Positions 27,154 through 35,551 of a stretch of 64,000 nt of DNA are shown here, in pieces. The stretch is taken from the NCBI GenBank assembly GCA_052161605.1, contig CP197409.1, one strand, 5' to 3'. The notes beneath the pieces are model-generated. The model had not been told where the DNA came from and searched no databases. It worked only from the letters and a program-made list of their open reading frames with translations. Both the position numbers and the translations under genes were made by a program. Source of the stretch: JBKCUI01 sp052161605. Lineage in GTDB: Bacteria > Planctomycetota > Planctomycetia > Pirellulales > Pirellulaceae. Position 1 is the first letter of the stretch; each line of letters starts with the position of its first letter.

Positions 27154-28332
27154 CTATTTAAACAACGAAGCGGGGTCCGCAGAGATCAGTTTTCGAACAG
27201 CTAGTAGCCCACTAATGGTGCACATCAACAACGTTAGGCCAAATACGAGAACAAGCCGACCGGGCGTCAATCGCATCACCAAACCAGTCCATTCGGCCAA
27301 GAACATGTAGAGAAGCCCACTCAAGAGCCACCCAGGCAAAAAACCTATGATGCTCAGGTAAAGTGATTGCATGAATACGAAGCGCAAGAAGTATCCCGTG
27401 CCATACCCCATCGCTTTGAGCGTCGCAAACTCCGGAAGATGATCGGTGATATCGGTAAACAGAATCTGATAGCAAATGATAATACCCACGAACAATCCCA
27501 TGATGGTACCGATGGTAAAGATAGCACCGATGGGAGTGTTCTTTTGCCAAAAGCCAATCTCGCGTTTGATAAGCTCGTCTTTCGACATAACCTTGACAGA
27601 TTGTCCTAACACCAACGAAATACCCCGGACCGTCTGGGCTCGCTCGTCTACTGATAGGTCGGGAACTAATTTGATCAAGCCTAGGTCGACTGCATCTAAG
27701 GGGGCACCCTGTGGATTCCGAAACGGAAAGAAATGCTCAACGGCTCGATCCGTCATAACCAAGCTTCCGTCGTATACGAAATCGGTTCCAATCTCGACCC
27801 AGTCAACGAACCGGACTCGTTTTCCCGAAAGCTCAGCAACTTGTTCGTTTAACAGTTTTTGGTCCCGCTTCTCGAATCCGTACCTATCCTTACTTTTACG
27901 ATCCACGAGTACATCGTCCGGCCGATTAAGTTTCTGGCATCGTTCATTCATCACCGGATCGACAAAGACGGTGCCATAACGCGGCACACCTATGGAGCGA
28001 ATGGATCTAGAGGCAGATCCCATCACTCGAATATCCGCAAGCGAGCGATCAATATAGATCGGGTAGGCCGACTCGACTCCAGAAACCGAGCGTGTGCGAT
28101 TCAGGATCTGGATATCAAATCTCTGCTCGCTAGGAATGGTGTACCGCGCGGGACTAAGTAATACGTAATCGGCATCTAACAAGCGAAGAATCTGGACAGC
28201 TGAATCGAAGAGACCATTCAAAAACCCTATCTGCATAAACATCAATACGACTGCAAAGCCTATCCCTGATGAAGCAAGGGCTAGCTTGGGAATTTTCGAA
28301 GTAGTATTCAGCCATGCGAGTGGGGTCTTCAT
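27154..28332 (-). CDS. ABC transporter permease, DevC/FtsX-like
   Basis: A 392-residue inner-membrane permease. It has one N-terminal transmembrane helix (LALASSGIGFAVVLMFMQIGFLNGL), a long extracytoplasmic domain of about 200 residues, and three C-terminal helices forming an FtsX-like core (AIFTIGTIMGLFVGIIICYQ, SLYLSIIGFLPGWLLSGLLY, LVLVFGLTLLMCTISGLLAV). FATLKAMGYG between the helices is typical of DevC-type permeases, which work with an ATPase (DevA) and an HlyD-like adaptor (DevB) to export glycolipids or peptides. Neither partner is adjacent, so this is an orphan permease. The ATG at 28332 is two codons inside a GTG-started frame. No clear Shine-Dalgarno. Confidence 0.85.
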   Translation of the reverse strand: MKTPLAWLNTTSKIPKLALASSGIGFAVVLMFMQIGFLNGLFDSAVQILRLLDADYVLLSPARYTIPSEQRFDIQILNRTRSVSGVESAYPIYIDRSLADIRVMGSASRSIRSIGVPRYGTVFVDPVMNERCQKLNRPDDVLVDRKSKDRYGFEKRDQKLLNEQVAELSGKRVRFVDWVEIGTDFVYDGSLVMTDRAVEHFFPFRNPQGAPLDAVDLGLIKLVPDLSVDERAQTVRGISLVLGQSVKVMSKDELIKREIGFWQKNTPIGAIFTIGTIMGLFVGIIICYQILFTDITDHLPEFATLKAMGYGTGYFLRFVFMQSLYLSIIGFLPGWLLSGLLYMFLAEWTGLVMRLTPGRLVLVFGLTLLMCTISGLLAVRKLISADPASLFK

Positions 28333-28530
28333 GCACACAGTCTAACAGATGATCGGCGCCATGAACTAAATCCGCTTCCACATACTTTTTGAACCTCCCG
28401 CATATTCGGAACAACCCTTTCGATCGATACATCAACTCTGTCTGCATTCGCAGATTTCGTCGCAATTCGTGCTTTACGCGGCAAAGTGGAAACTACGTTT
28501 CGTTGCATCTTGTACGTAAGGGGAGCAATT

Positions 28531-28686
28531 GTGGACAACATTATCAAGCGAATCGGGACAGGTCTTGGCGACTTTTGGAGCTCACTCCTCTACAGCGTCG
28601 ATCACATGACCCCCACCAACTGGGCAATATTCGGCGTGGTCAGCGTCGCGATCGGCTTCATGCTGCTTCGAACCCAGCGGTTCTAG
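28531..28686 (+). CDS. Small single-span membrane protein (51 residues)
   Basis: A 51-residue protein: an amphipathic N-terminal part (DNIIKRIGTGLGDFWSSLLY) followed by one transmembrane helix (WAIFGVVSVAIGFMLL) and a short basic end (RTQRF). It starts at a GTG at 28531, which has an excellent AGGGGAG 6 bases upstream. The longer in-frame ATG at 28486 lacks a site. It sits alone between two leftward genes, in the opposite direction, so it has its own promoter. The strong ribosome site and clear membrane topology argue that it is real. Function is unknown. Confidence 0.65.
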   Translation: MDNIIKRIGTGLGDFWSSLLYSVDHMTPTNWAIFGVVSVAIGFMLLRTQRF

Positions 28687-28774
28687 CAACGATCAAAGCC
28701 TGCAACCGGTAGCTTGAATTCAGCCGGAAAGCAGAATAAGTACGGACTACTTGCCAATTCACCTGTTCACCCTC

Positions 28775-30298
28775 TCATTTTGCCAAGTTCTTGGCAACCT
28801 CGGCAAACGGGTAAGTGAAGACCCACCAAGCCATCAGCAAAGACAAGGCCAAATTGAACGCTTGACCGCACACGTAGAGAACAACCGGTTTCCCCGAGGC
28901 CAGCATAGGAGCATAAGCCCGGAAATTAGTGCCTAAACCAATGCTCACAAACGCTAAGCAAAAAAGCCACTCCCGAACAGGTTTGGAAACGCTCGTAACA
29001 CTTTGAACAAACGCATTCCCAAGCAACCCCTGGGATGCTACCAATGACATAACCAAAGACACACCAATAAAGCCAAGCGTGAAGCGTGGGAATCGCTTCC
29101 AAATCTCAGATATCTTGGGTCTATCACCCGATTCCTTTTTCTCAACAAAACTGACCCAATAGGTCGCAACACCAAAGGCGATAGCCCCTATCAATACGTT
29201 CTGAATCATCTTGATGACCGCTGCCACATCCTTGGCCGGCCCACCCACCAACTCCCCAGCAGCCGCGACCGCCCCGGTCGAATCAATGGTCGCACCGATC
29301 CACGCACCACCGATGACTGGCCCCATACCCGATATGCGAATGATATACGGCTGAACCACGATCATGATCACCGTGAATATCAATGACAATCCGATCGCCA
29401 ACGACAACTCTTCCTTCTTGGCTTTACAAGCTGCCGCGGTCGCTACTGCCGCAGAAACCCCACATACGGACATGTCAGCCGAAATGACCATGTTCAACGA
29501 CCTGGATGGCATCTTCAAAATGTACTGTCCGAAGACATAAGTGCCGATCAATACGATGGGAGTCACGACCCACGAGATCAGAATGCCCGGTGCTCCCATG
29601 GCGAGTAGCTTGTTGAACAAAACCTCTGCACCGAGCAACACCAAACCGGTCTTGATATAAAGCTCCGTCACGGCAGCAGGAGCTAGCCATCGCGGAGTTC
29701 CAATAGTATTGCTAATGATCAGGCCAAGCAGCAGCGCCCAAAGCACGAACTCCAAATTGTATGTCCGAATCACCTCTTGACCTGCCAGAACATAAGCCAG
29801 AATCCCAAGAATAAAGACCCCTAGAAATCCTCGGCCAAACGCGATCGCAGATTGACCCGATAGACGCACCGCCATTCCAAATATAACAACAAATAGCACC
29901 GAGGCTCCCACTAGCCCGGTCAAGATCAACTGCCTCGACGGCTCCTTGCCGACATAAAATGCGTCGAGCGGGTTAGATACCCATTTTTCTGGTTTCGCGA
30001 TCCAGTCCTTCAGCGGTTTGGGAGCTAGCTTGGCTTCATGTTTCGCAAGATTGGCATTGAGCTCCTTTTCACGGTCCTCAAAGTCCTCCGCCGTTGGGTC
30101 GAGCCGACGGATCAACTCTTTTGTGAGCGTGATATCCGCCTGAATATCCGCCGAATTGTCCGGTGACAAAATGAGCCAGCCGATCGCGCCGGTGAATAAG
30201 AAAAAGAGAGCGATACCAATCGATAAGTAGTCTTCGTGTTGGTACCACGCCCGCGATGGCGGCCCGTTGGGAGCCGAGGCGGTAGGGTATTGGTTCAT
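28775..30298 (-). CDS. YeiH/UPF0324-family membrane transporter (putative sulfate exporter)
   Basis: A 507-residue polytopic membrane protein of the YeiH family, known mainly as putative sulfate exporters. Seen: about ten hydrophobic helices, ELYIKTGLVLLGAEVLFNKL, SADMSVCGVSAAVATAAACKAKKEELSLAI split across helices, and GAWIGATIDSTGAVAAAGEL, all hallmarks of the family. An N-terminal helix (IGIALFFLFTGAIGWLILS) is followed by a charged coiled stretch of about 60 residues, not found in the short YeiH proteins. The ATG at 30298 is chosen because the longer frame (to 30541) translates a dispersed repeat. No Shine-Dalgarno is apparent. The substrate cannot be confirmed from context. Confidence 0.88.
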   Translation of the reverse strand: MNQYPTASAPNGPPSRAWYQHEDYLSIGIALFFLFTGAIGWLILSPDNSADIQADITLTKELIRRLDPTAEDFEDREKELNANLAKHEAKLAPKPLKDWIAKPEKWVSNPLDAFYVGKEPSRQLILTGLVGASVLFVVIFGMAVRLSGQSAIAFGRGFLGVFILGILAYVLAGQEVIRTYNLEFVLWALLLGLIISNTIGTPRWLAPAAVTELYIKTGLVLLGAEVLFNKLLAMGAPGILISWVVTPIVLIGTYVFGQYILKMPSRSLNMVISADMSVCGVSAAVATAAACKAKKEELSLAIGLSLIFTVIMIVVQPYIIRISGMGPVIGGAWIGATIDSTGAVAAAGELVGGPAKDVAAVIKMIQNVLIGAIAFGVATYWVSFVEKKESGDRPKISEIWKRFPRFTLGFIGVSLVMSLVASQGLLGNAFVQSVTSVSKPVREWLFCLAFVSIGLGTNFRAYAPMLASGKPVVLYVCGQAFNLALSLLMAWWVFTYPFAEVAKNLAK

Positions 30299-30746
30299 GA
30301 GCAAAGTAAAAAACGAGTGAAAATTGGACAGTTCTCGGTGATCGCCAACGACTTCACCCTCCCAAAACACCGTTTGGGGAGGGTCAGCCCGCGAAAGCGT
30401 GGCTGGGGAGGGGGGCGATGCTTCGGTCGGATCACGATCGACGGCGTCCTGCCCTCCCCGGCAATCTCGCTTAAGGCTCGATTGCCGACCCTCCAGGTCG
30501 CTTCGCTGGGAGGGTGAAGACACGTTCACGGTGGCGATCACCGAGAAGTGTCGAAAATTTTTCTCTTTGGCAAACGGGGACCAAGTATAAGCTGGAACTC
30601 TGCTAACGCCACTACCCCAAAGTGATAGGTACGCGTTCGTCGTCTTTCAAAATCGTCCTAAGTCTACTAACATGGTGGGCGACCCGAATAGTTTATCGCT
30701 TGGACTAAACGCGATTCGAGCAACCTTTCCTTTTTGAACCCTTCTA
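30299..30746. other. Intergenic region between divergent genes, mostly a MITE-like repeat
   Basis: Apart from the element at 30326-30552, about 190 bases remain before the DUF3472 gene. These should hold its promoter. No other feature was seen. Confidence 0.55.
30326..30552. mobile_element. MITE-like dispersed repeat, copy A
   Basis: A 0.23-kb non-coding element with terminal inverted repeats (ttctcggtgatcgcca at 30332-30347, its exact complement at 30532-30547, extending to GACA...TGTC with one mismatch). Inside are CCCTCCC/GGGAGGG stems. The seven bases gaaaatt lie just outside both ends (30319-30325 and 30553-30559), as expected of a target-site duplication. Copy B is at 32111-32335 in the same orientation, with most of the interior identical. 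No transposase is encoded, so any mobility would need one supplied elsewhere. The minus strand happens to be open and extends the YeiH gene's frame spuriously. Confidence 0.7.
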
Positions 30747-32069
30747 ATGAAAATTGCTGCCAAAACAATCCTCACGCTCTTGTGCTCATTCGCTTTCGCA
30801 GAGTTCTTGGTTGCAGAACAAGAGTGGTTTGTTCCTGCGGGTGGCAATGTCTTCCCAGAAGCCGTTGAGCGAAACCGGGATGGGCTGCAACGAAATGGTT
30901 GTTTGAGCTGGTCTGACCCGGACTCTCTTTTTGCGTTGTATTTTCATGTCAACCAAGCCGCCACCCTAGAACTAGCCCTAGAGGCCCGAAATACGGACGG
31001 CATATCAAAGATTGAGATGACCGCCCCAGGTTTAACGGAGATGATCGATGTTCGCAACAAAGAGTTCGAAAGGCTCCCGTGTGGCAAGCTTGAAGTTACC
31101 GGGCCTGGTTACGTTAAGATTCAAGTACGTGGCTTAGAGGAATCAGGACGTAGCTTCGGCGAAATCAAGGGACTGGTAATCGAATCCGAAAACGAAGGTC
31201 TCAAACTTACTTCAGTCGCCGCGAACGATGGCAACATGTTCTACTGGGGAAGACGGGGCCCCTCGGTACACATTCGCTATTCCGTTCCTCGGAATAGCGA
31301 TATGGAATACGCCTATAGTGAGATCAAGGTGGAGCCAGGTGACGATCCAATCGGGTCTTATTTCATGGCCAACGGTTTTGGAGAAGGCTACTTTGGTATC
31401 CAGGTAAACAGCGAGATGGAACGTCGAGTCTTGTTCTCGGTTTGGAGCCCCTTCCAAACTGACGACCCAAAAGCGATTCCCGCAGACCAACGCATCGAAT
31501 TGCTCGGCAAAGGTCCCGATGTCCGAACGGGTGAATTCGGCAACGAAGGCTCGGGGGGACAGAGTTACCTTATCTACCCATGGCAAGCTGGACGGACCTA
31601 CCGATTCCTTACGCGAGTGGTCCCGGATGGAAAGGGGAGCACCATTTACACTTCGTGGTTTGGTGACAAGGAGAAAAATGAGTGGCGACTGATCGCCAGT
31701 TTTCGTCGCCCTAAGACCAACACGCATCTCACCGGTTTCCACTCTTTCTTAGAAAACTTTAATCCGGCAACGGGGCACATCCCGAGACGGGGCCAACACG
31801 GAAACGTTTGGGTTCGCGACACGAAAGGGAACTGGACCGAGTCACTCACTGCAAGGTTTTCAGTAGATGCCACCGGTGGCGGAGGTCATCGACTGGATTT
31901 CACCGGCGGAGCTGTTGGAAACATGTTCTACATGAAAAATTGCGGTTTCTTCCATGAGCCAGTCTCGCCTGGAACGAGCTTTACTCGGGAATCTAGCGGA
32001 GGTCGTTCCCCCGATATCGATCTGGAATCGCTGCCGGGTGAAGGTAAGACCGAGACGAAGTTGAACTAG
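30747..32069 (+). CDS. Secreted DUF3472 protein (with DUF5077-like N-terminal domain)
   Basis: A 440-residue exported protein. A signal peptide (KTILTLLCSFAFAEFLVA) is followed by a beta-rich N-terminal domain that resembles DUF5077 (WFVPAGGNVFPEA to about residue 150). A DUF3472 domain comes next (GYFGIQVNSEMERRVLFSVW, GKGPDVRTGEFGNEGSGGQS, TYRFLTRVVPDGKGSTIYTS). DUF3472 proteins are common in planctomycetes and Bacteroidetes and are thought to bind or act on carbohydrate, without proof. ATG at 30747. The gene lies alone between two same-orientation MITE-like repeats, each within about 200 bases. Confidence 0.83.
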   Translation: MKIAAKTILTLLCSFAFAEFLVAEQEWFVPAGGNVFPEAVERNRDGLQRNGCLSWSDPDSLFALYFHVNQAATLELALEARNTDGISKIEMTAPGLTEMIDVRNKEFERLPCGKLEVTGPGYVKIQVRGLEESGRSFGEIKGLVIESENEGLKLTSVAANDGNMFYWGRRGPSVHIRYSVPRNSDMEYAYSEIKVEPGDDPIGSYFMANGFGEGYFGIQVNSEMERRVLFSVWSPFQTDDPKAIPADQRIELLGKGPDVRTGEFGNEGSGGQSYLIYPWQAGRTYRFLTRVVPDGKGSTIYTSWFGDKEKNEWRLIASFRRPKTNTHLTGFHSFLENFNPATGHIPRRGQHGNVWVRDTKGNWTESLTARFSVDATGGGGHRLDFTGGAVGNMFYMKNCGFFHEPVSPGTSFTRESSGGRSPDIDLESLPGEGKTETKLN

Positions 32070-32110
32070 TCGTCGGTCATCGGACACCAGAGCAAAGCGG
32101 ATATTAAAAA

Positions 32111-32335
32111 GACAATTCTCGGTGATCGCCAACGACTTCACCCTCCCAAAACGCCGTTTGGGGAGGGGCAGCCCGCGAAAGCGTGGCTGGGGAGGGGTGA
32201 CGCGCATCATGGGAACGTCGATCGACCGCGCTAGCCCTCCCCGGCAATCTCGCTTAAGGCTCGATTGCCGACCCTCCCGATCGCTTCGCTGGGAGGGTGA
32301 AACCTGAAACACGGTGGCGATCAACAAGACTTGTC
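32111..32335. mobile_element. MITE-like dispersed repeat, copy B
   Basis: Same element as at 30326-30552, in the same orientation. The left end is intact (ttctcggtgatcgcca at 32115-32130). The right end has decayed to tggcgatcaacaagac. The interior shares caacgacttcaccctccc, cagcccgcgaaagcgtggct and ccggcaatctcgcttaagg with copy A. The flanks extend the inverted repeat rather than showing a target duplication. It begins 41 bases after the DUF3472 gene ends. Confidence 0.68.
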
Positions 32336-32368
32336 TTTAATCCGATTGTTTTTGTTCTACTGCTTGCC

Positions 32369-33964
32369 CTAATCCAGCTCTACCACCTCGCCACCGTTGC
32401 GAGTAAGCAAAGCCAGCCATGTCTCTTTCGGTAAGCTTAACTTTAAGTTAAGCACAGCTCCGTCAAACAAAGCGATGACAGTCTTGCCGTTGTAGTCGCG
32501 GAGCTTGGCTGTCGGGTCTGCCTCGTCATAGGGATACTCCTCTGGGCTGGTCCATGGAATGGCGTGCTCCGGCTTGAGCTCGACAAAGGCAATCGTGTTG
32601 CTCAATCCATCCGTTATATCGCGAAAGTACATCGGTTCCTCCTGCCCAAAGACCGTTTTGCTTCCTATCGGAGCGACGTAGGTCGTGTGATAGGGTGCGA
32701 GCTCTACGTTTTCGTTCATGTCTGACAAAGGCCGATAGATGGCCGGCATCTTGGCTAGCAGCTTGATATTGTGCGGACTGTCCCAGGCTTCAGCCAACTT
32801 GAACTCTTGATAGAGTTCCGGGAAGCCGATGAAGGGTAGAATATGAACACGCCAGCTAAGTCCACTCTTTTCCTTGGTCTTGACCATTTCGGCGTACGTA
32901 GGAATGGCTTGGTAAGCACTTTCGTAGTTGTGAAATCCGAGAGCAAATTGTTTCAAGCGGTTCGCAGTTGTGTTTGCCGAAATTGGTGCCAGCATGGAAC
33001 TGGCTACCGATGCCCCAAATTGCACGAATGAAAGGTTCTGTTCGTCGTCTGTCAGTGTTAACACGACGCGATCGCCTGATTGTTCAGGTTTGATCAAGCC
33101 GAACAGAACTGAAAGCGCCAGCGAAGTTTCTTTGTTCTCCACGGAATTACTGAGTATTGACCGAAGCAGTTTCGGTACGTTCTGAGCGAAAACCTTGGCA
33201 CTCTCTTCGGATCTGGATTGCACGACAATCCGAGCCGTTGCGTTTTTCGTATTCACTCCTATTGAGATCCATTGGGCACCATTCAGTAGCCATTCCGCTG
33301 ATCCACCACCTAGAATCTCTGGTAGATCAGGATTGATTTCCTGGAAAGTCTTGACGACATATTCTGGTAAAAGCAACACGCATTGGACAGGAAACTCCTT
33401 CGTGGCCTCCAAAGCTGCTTCCCACTTCGCAGCTTGCGCTGCCGAAGTAACCCCCGAGGCAACTGTTGCACCCGAGCTCAAATCGCTTCCAATATCGAGC
33501 TTGGTCAGCTCTGACGTCGATCGGTCAACGACTCCAATATCGGGTGCTACATAGTTAACGATTTTCTCAAGATTTCCAGTGGCTACCGATTTGGGAGCAA
33601 CAGCACGTAGTAGGACTGCCGCCGTATAAGGCATGTCGAGAGAAACACAGACAGTCTGCCCGTTCATAAGCTCACGGATAACCTGAAAATTCCGTTCGGA
33701 AGCGTCCACCATAGTGGCGATCGGCTTATCCTGTTGTCCATCACTTAACTCTTTGATCGACTCGGGAATTTCTAGTTGGCTAGAGTTGACCTTAATGAGG
33801 AGTATGGATGAGGGGTTAAGAGCCTCAGAAAACAGCGGTCGAATCTCTTGGGCACTGCTATAGCCAGTGCAGCTGAGACCTATCGCTGCAACTCCCAGTA
33901 GTTGCTGGATATATGGTGGTTTTTGGTATGAAGTGGATAATCTGTATTTCATTGGATTACTCAT
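32369..33964 (-). CDS. Secreted protein with C-terminal DUF1559-like domain
   Basis: A 531-residue predicted exported protein. After a hydrophobic N-terminal segment (QLLGVAAIGLSCTGYSSAQ) comes a large domain of about 300 residues that I do not recognise. The C-terminal third carries the DUF1559 phrases ALGFHNYESAYQAIP, LSWRVHILPFIG and RDITDGLSNTIAFVE. Typical DUF1559 proteins have a pilin-like N-terminus with a methylation motif. This one has a normal signal instead and the domain at the end, so it is a distinct architecture. ATG at 33964 or 33952, neither with a good ribosome site. It is the last gene of the sigma-factor operon, 36 bases after the preceding stop. Confidence 0.75.
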   Translation of the reverse strand: MSNPMKYRLSTSYQKPPYIQQLLGVAAIGLSCTGYSSAQEIRPLFSEALNPSSILLIKVNSSQLEIPESIKELSDGQQDKPIATMVDASERNFQVIRELMNGQTVCVSLDMPYTAAVLLRAVAPKSVATGNLEKIVNYVAPDIGVVDRSTSELTKLDIGSDLSSGATVASGVTSAAQAAKWEAALEATKEFPVQCVLLLPEYVVKTFQEINPDLPEILGGGSAEWLLNGAQWISIGVNTKNATARIVVQSRSEESAKVFAQNVPKLLRSILSNSVENKETSLALSVLFGLIKPEQSGDRVVLTLTDDEQNLSFVQFGASVASSMLAPISANTTANRLKQFALGFHNYESAYQAIPTYAEMVKTKEKSGLSWRVHILPFIGFPELYQEFKLAEAWDSPHNIKLLAKMPAIYRPLSDMNENVELAPYHTTYVAPIGSKTVFGQEEPMYFRDITDGLSNTIAFVELKPEHAIPWTSPEEYPYDEADPTAKLRDYNGKTVIALFDGAVLNLKLSLPKETWLALLTRNGGEVVELD

Positions 33965-34000
33965 AGAACGAGAAAGGAGGTTGCGAATGGTCACAAATCG

Positions 34001-35551
34001 TTACGGACGGGAAGACTTGGTACGAAGTTCAAATTGATATTGCAAACCGGGATTAGCAGCCCCCTTCAGAGTCACGCCTTTCTCATGAATCATATATTCG
34101 AATGGTTCAGAGGAGACCGGATCATGGGGGACCGGGAGTTCGAGTTCCGCAAGCGTTACAGGAAACGTGTTGTTATTTGTAGCCAAGTGATGGCGTATCG
34201 ACTCGATTGTTTGCCAAAGGGCGATTTGTTGCTGGTATCTTGCCGAAGCTGCCTGGGCTACTTGAACTGAGGGAAGAAAGGTGAAAGTGGGTGTGATGAT
34301 AACCCCGTATTGTCTAAGCAAACCTCTTGTTTCCGCAAAGTCCGACTTGGCCTTTTCTCGCGCATGGTTAGGCAAAAAACTGTATTTGAACTCCTCGTCC
34401 CGATATCTTTCATAGAATCGACGCATTGCGAGAAAAAAGATTTGAGTGTTGGGGAGCATATCAAGCTTTTCCTCGTCCATGCCCTCGATTGCAACCAAAT
34501 ACTCGCGCGCTTTCGGCACGTTTGCACCAATAGCCAGCGTCAGACCTGCCTTGCCAGATGAGAGTATGACCTCCATTTCGTCGGATGAAGACCCCATCCC
34601 CTTCATGGATTGTGTAAATCGATCTAAGAACTCATTCCAGTAAATATTTGGTTTCGGAGTCTCGTCTACTTCTTGTAGTACTTTCACTTGCTGAAACAAG
34701 AATTCCCGCTCGTAAGCGAGTGATTGACTGAGGTCGATCAAAGGATTAGGCAACTGTGCAATAGCCCAGTACAGATTCGGTGCATCGGCATGCTCGGACA
34801 GATAGTGGGCTTGTTGCATACCAAGTCCAACGCATGCGGCCCCTACCAGATTTGACACGAGAAAGGGTTCCTGGGACAAATGTGGCCCCATCGCGATCAT
34901 TTGTCCGAGGATCTTGACTGCATCATCGGTTCGGTTCTCAGCCATCGCTACGAGGAATCGCATCGCTTGCAAACGAGCGATGTCCCGTATCGATTGAATT
35001 TCCGGCAGTAAATAACCAATTGGATTCTCGATCGTTCTCATTTGACGATCAAAATCGCAATGCAGTCTTGCGGAAGCCTCTTCGAGAAACAGTCGTTGAA
35101 ACGATGTGAAACTAAGAAAAGTTTTCATCTCGTCAACGGGTAGATCTTTCATCTCAGTTTCAAGCCAAATATAGGGAGCGTATTCTTTACCATTGGCCGC
35201 TTGACGGGACTCTTCTTCGAATTTTCGTCTAGCTTGCTGGGTACTGGACTGCTCAAAGTAGCCGCCAGCTTTTAAGTAATAGATCGCTGCATTACCTGGC
35301 TTCGCATGGAAGGAGTCAGGGATGAATCGGATCGCAAGTGCAGGTTTGTGCTCCGCCTTGGGTGCAAGAACAAGCGTCCTCCGGGCAATGGTGTTTGCCC
35401 CTCGAATGTAATCCCAAGCACCTTCACGACTAACGTTTGTTTCGATTTCAGATGATGCAAGCTCCTGGGAGATTGCCACATGCGGACACACCGAAAACGT
35501 CGTCGCAGCCCAAATGCTACACTTAATGAAAGTTGTTGCCATCATTCTCAT
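34001..35551 (-). CDS. Secreted protein of unknown function, third gene of the sigma operon
   Basis: A 516-residue predicted exported protein. The signal peptide (MMATTFIKCSIWAATTFSVC, cleavage near AISQ) is followed by a largely helical domain (for instance IRDIARLQAMRFLVAMAENR and LRQYGVIITPTFTFLPSVQ). The C-terminus ends in a short beta segment (HDPVSSEPFEYMIHEKGVTL), a pattern seen in many planctomycete secreted proteins. No enzyme motif was recognised. The ATG at 35551 overlaps the stop of the preceding membrane protein gene as ATGA, and the DUF1559-like gene follows after 36 bases. It is therefore very likely made together with both. Confidence 0.78.
   Translation of the reverse strand: MRMMATTFIKCSIWAATTFSVCPHVAISQELASSEIETNVSREGAWDYIRGANTIARRTLVLAPKAEHKPALAIRFIPDSFHAKPGNAAIYYLKAGGYFEQSSTQQARRKFEEESRQAANGKEYAPYIWLETEMKDLPVDEMKTFLSFTSFQRLFLEEASARLHCDFDRQMRTIENPIGYLLPEIQSIRDIARLQAMRFLVAMAENRTDDAVKILGQMIAMGPHLSQEPFLVSNLVGAACVGLGMQQAHYLSEHADAPNLYWAIAQLPNPLIDLSQSLAYEREFLFQQVKVLQEVDETPKPNIYWNEFLDRFTQSMKGMGSSSDEMEVILSSGKAGLTLAIGANVPKAREYLVAIEGMDEEKLDMLPNTQIFFLAMRRFYERYRDEEFKYSFLPNHAREKAKSDFAETRGLLRQYGVIITPTFTFLPSVQVAQAASARYQQQIALWQTIESIRHHLATNNNTFPVTLAELELPVPHDPVSSEPFEYMIHEKGVTLKGAANPGLQYQFELRTKSSRP

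Noticed and set aside
33975..34032. Strong AGGAGG followed by an ATG and a 15-codon ORF on the plus strand
   Set aside because: It lies in the 36-base gap between two minus-strand operon genes, and the peptide ends inside the upstream gene. Most likely chance, with no second line of evidence.
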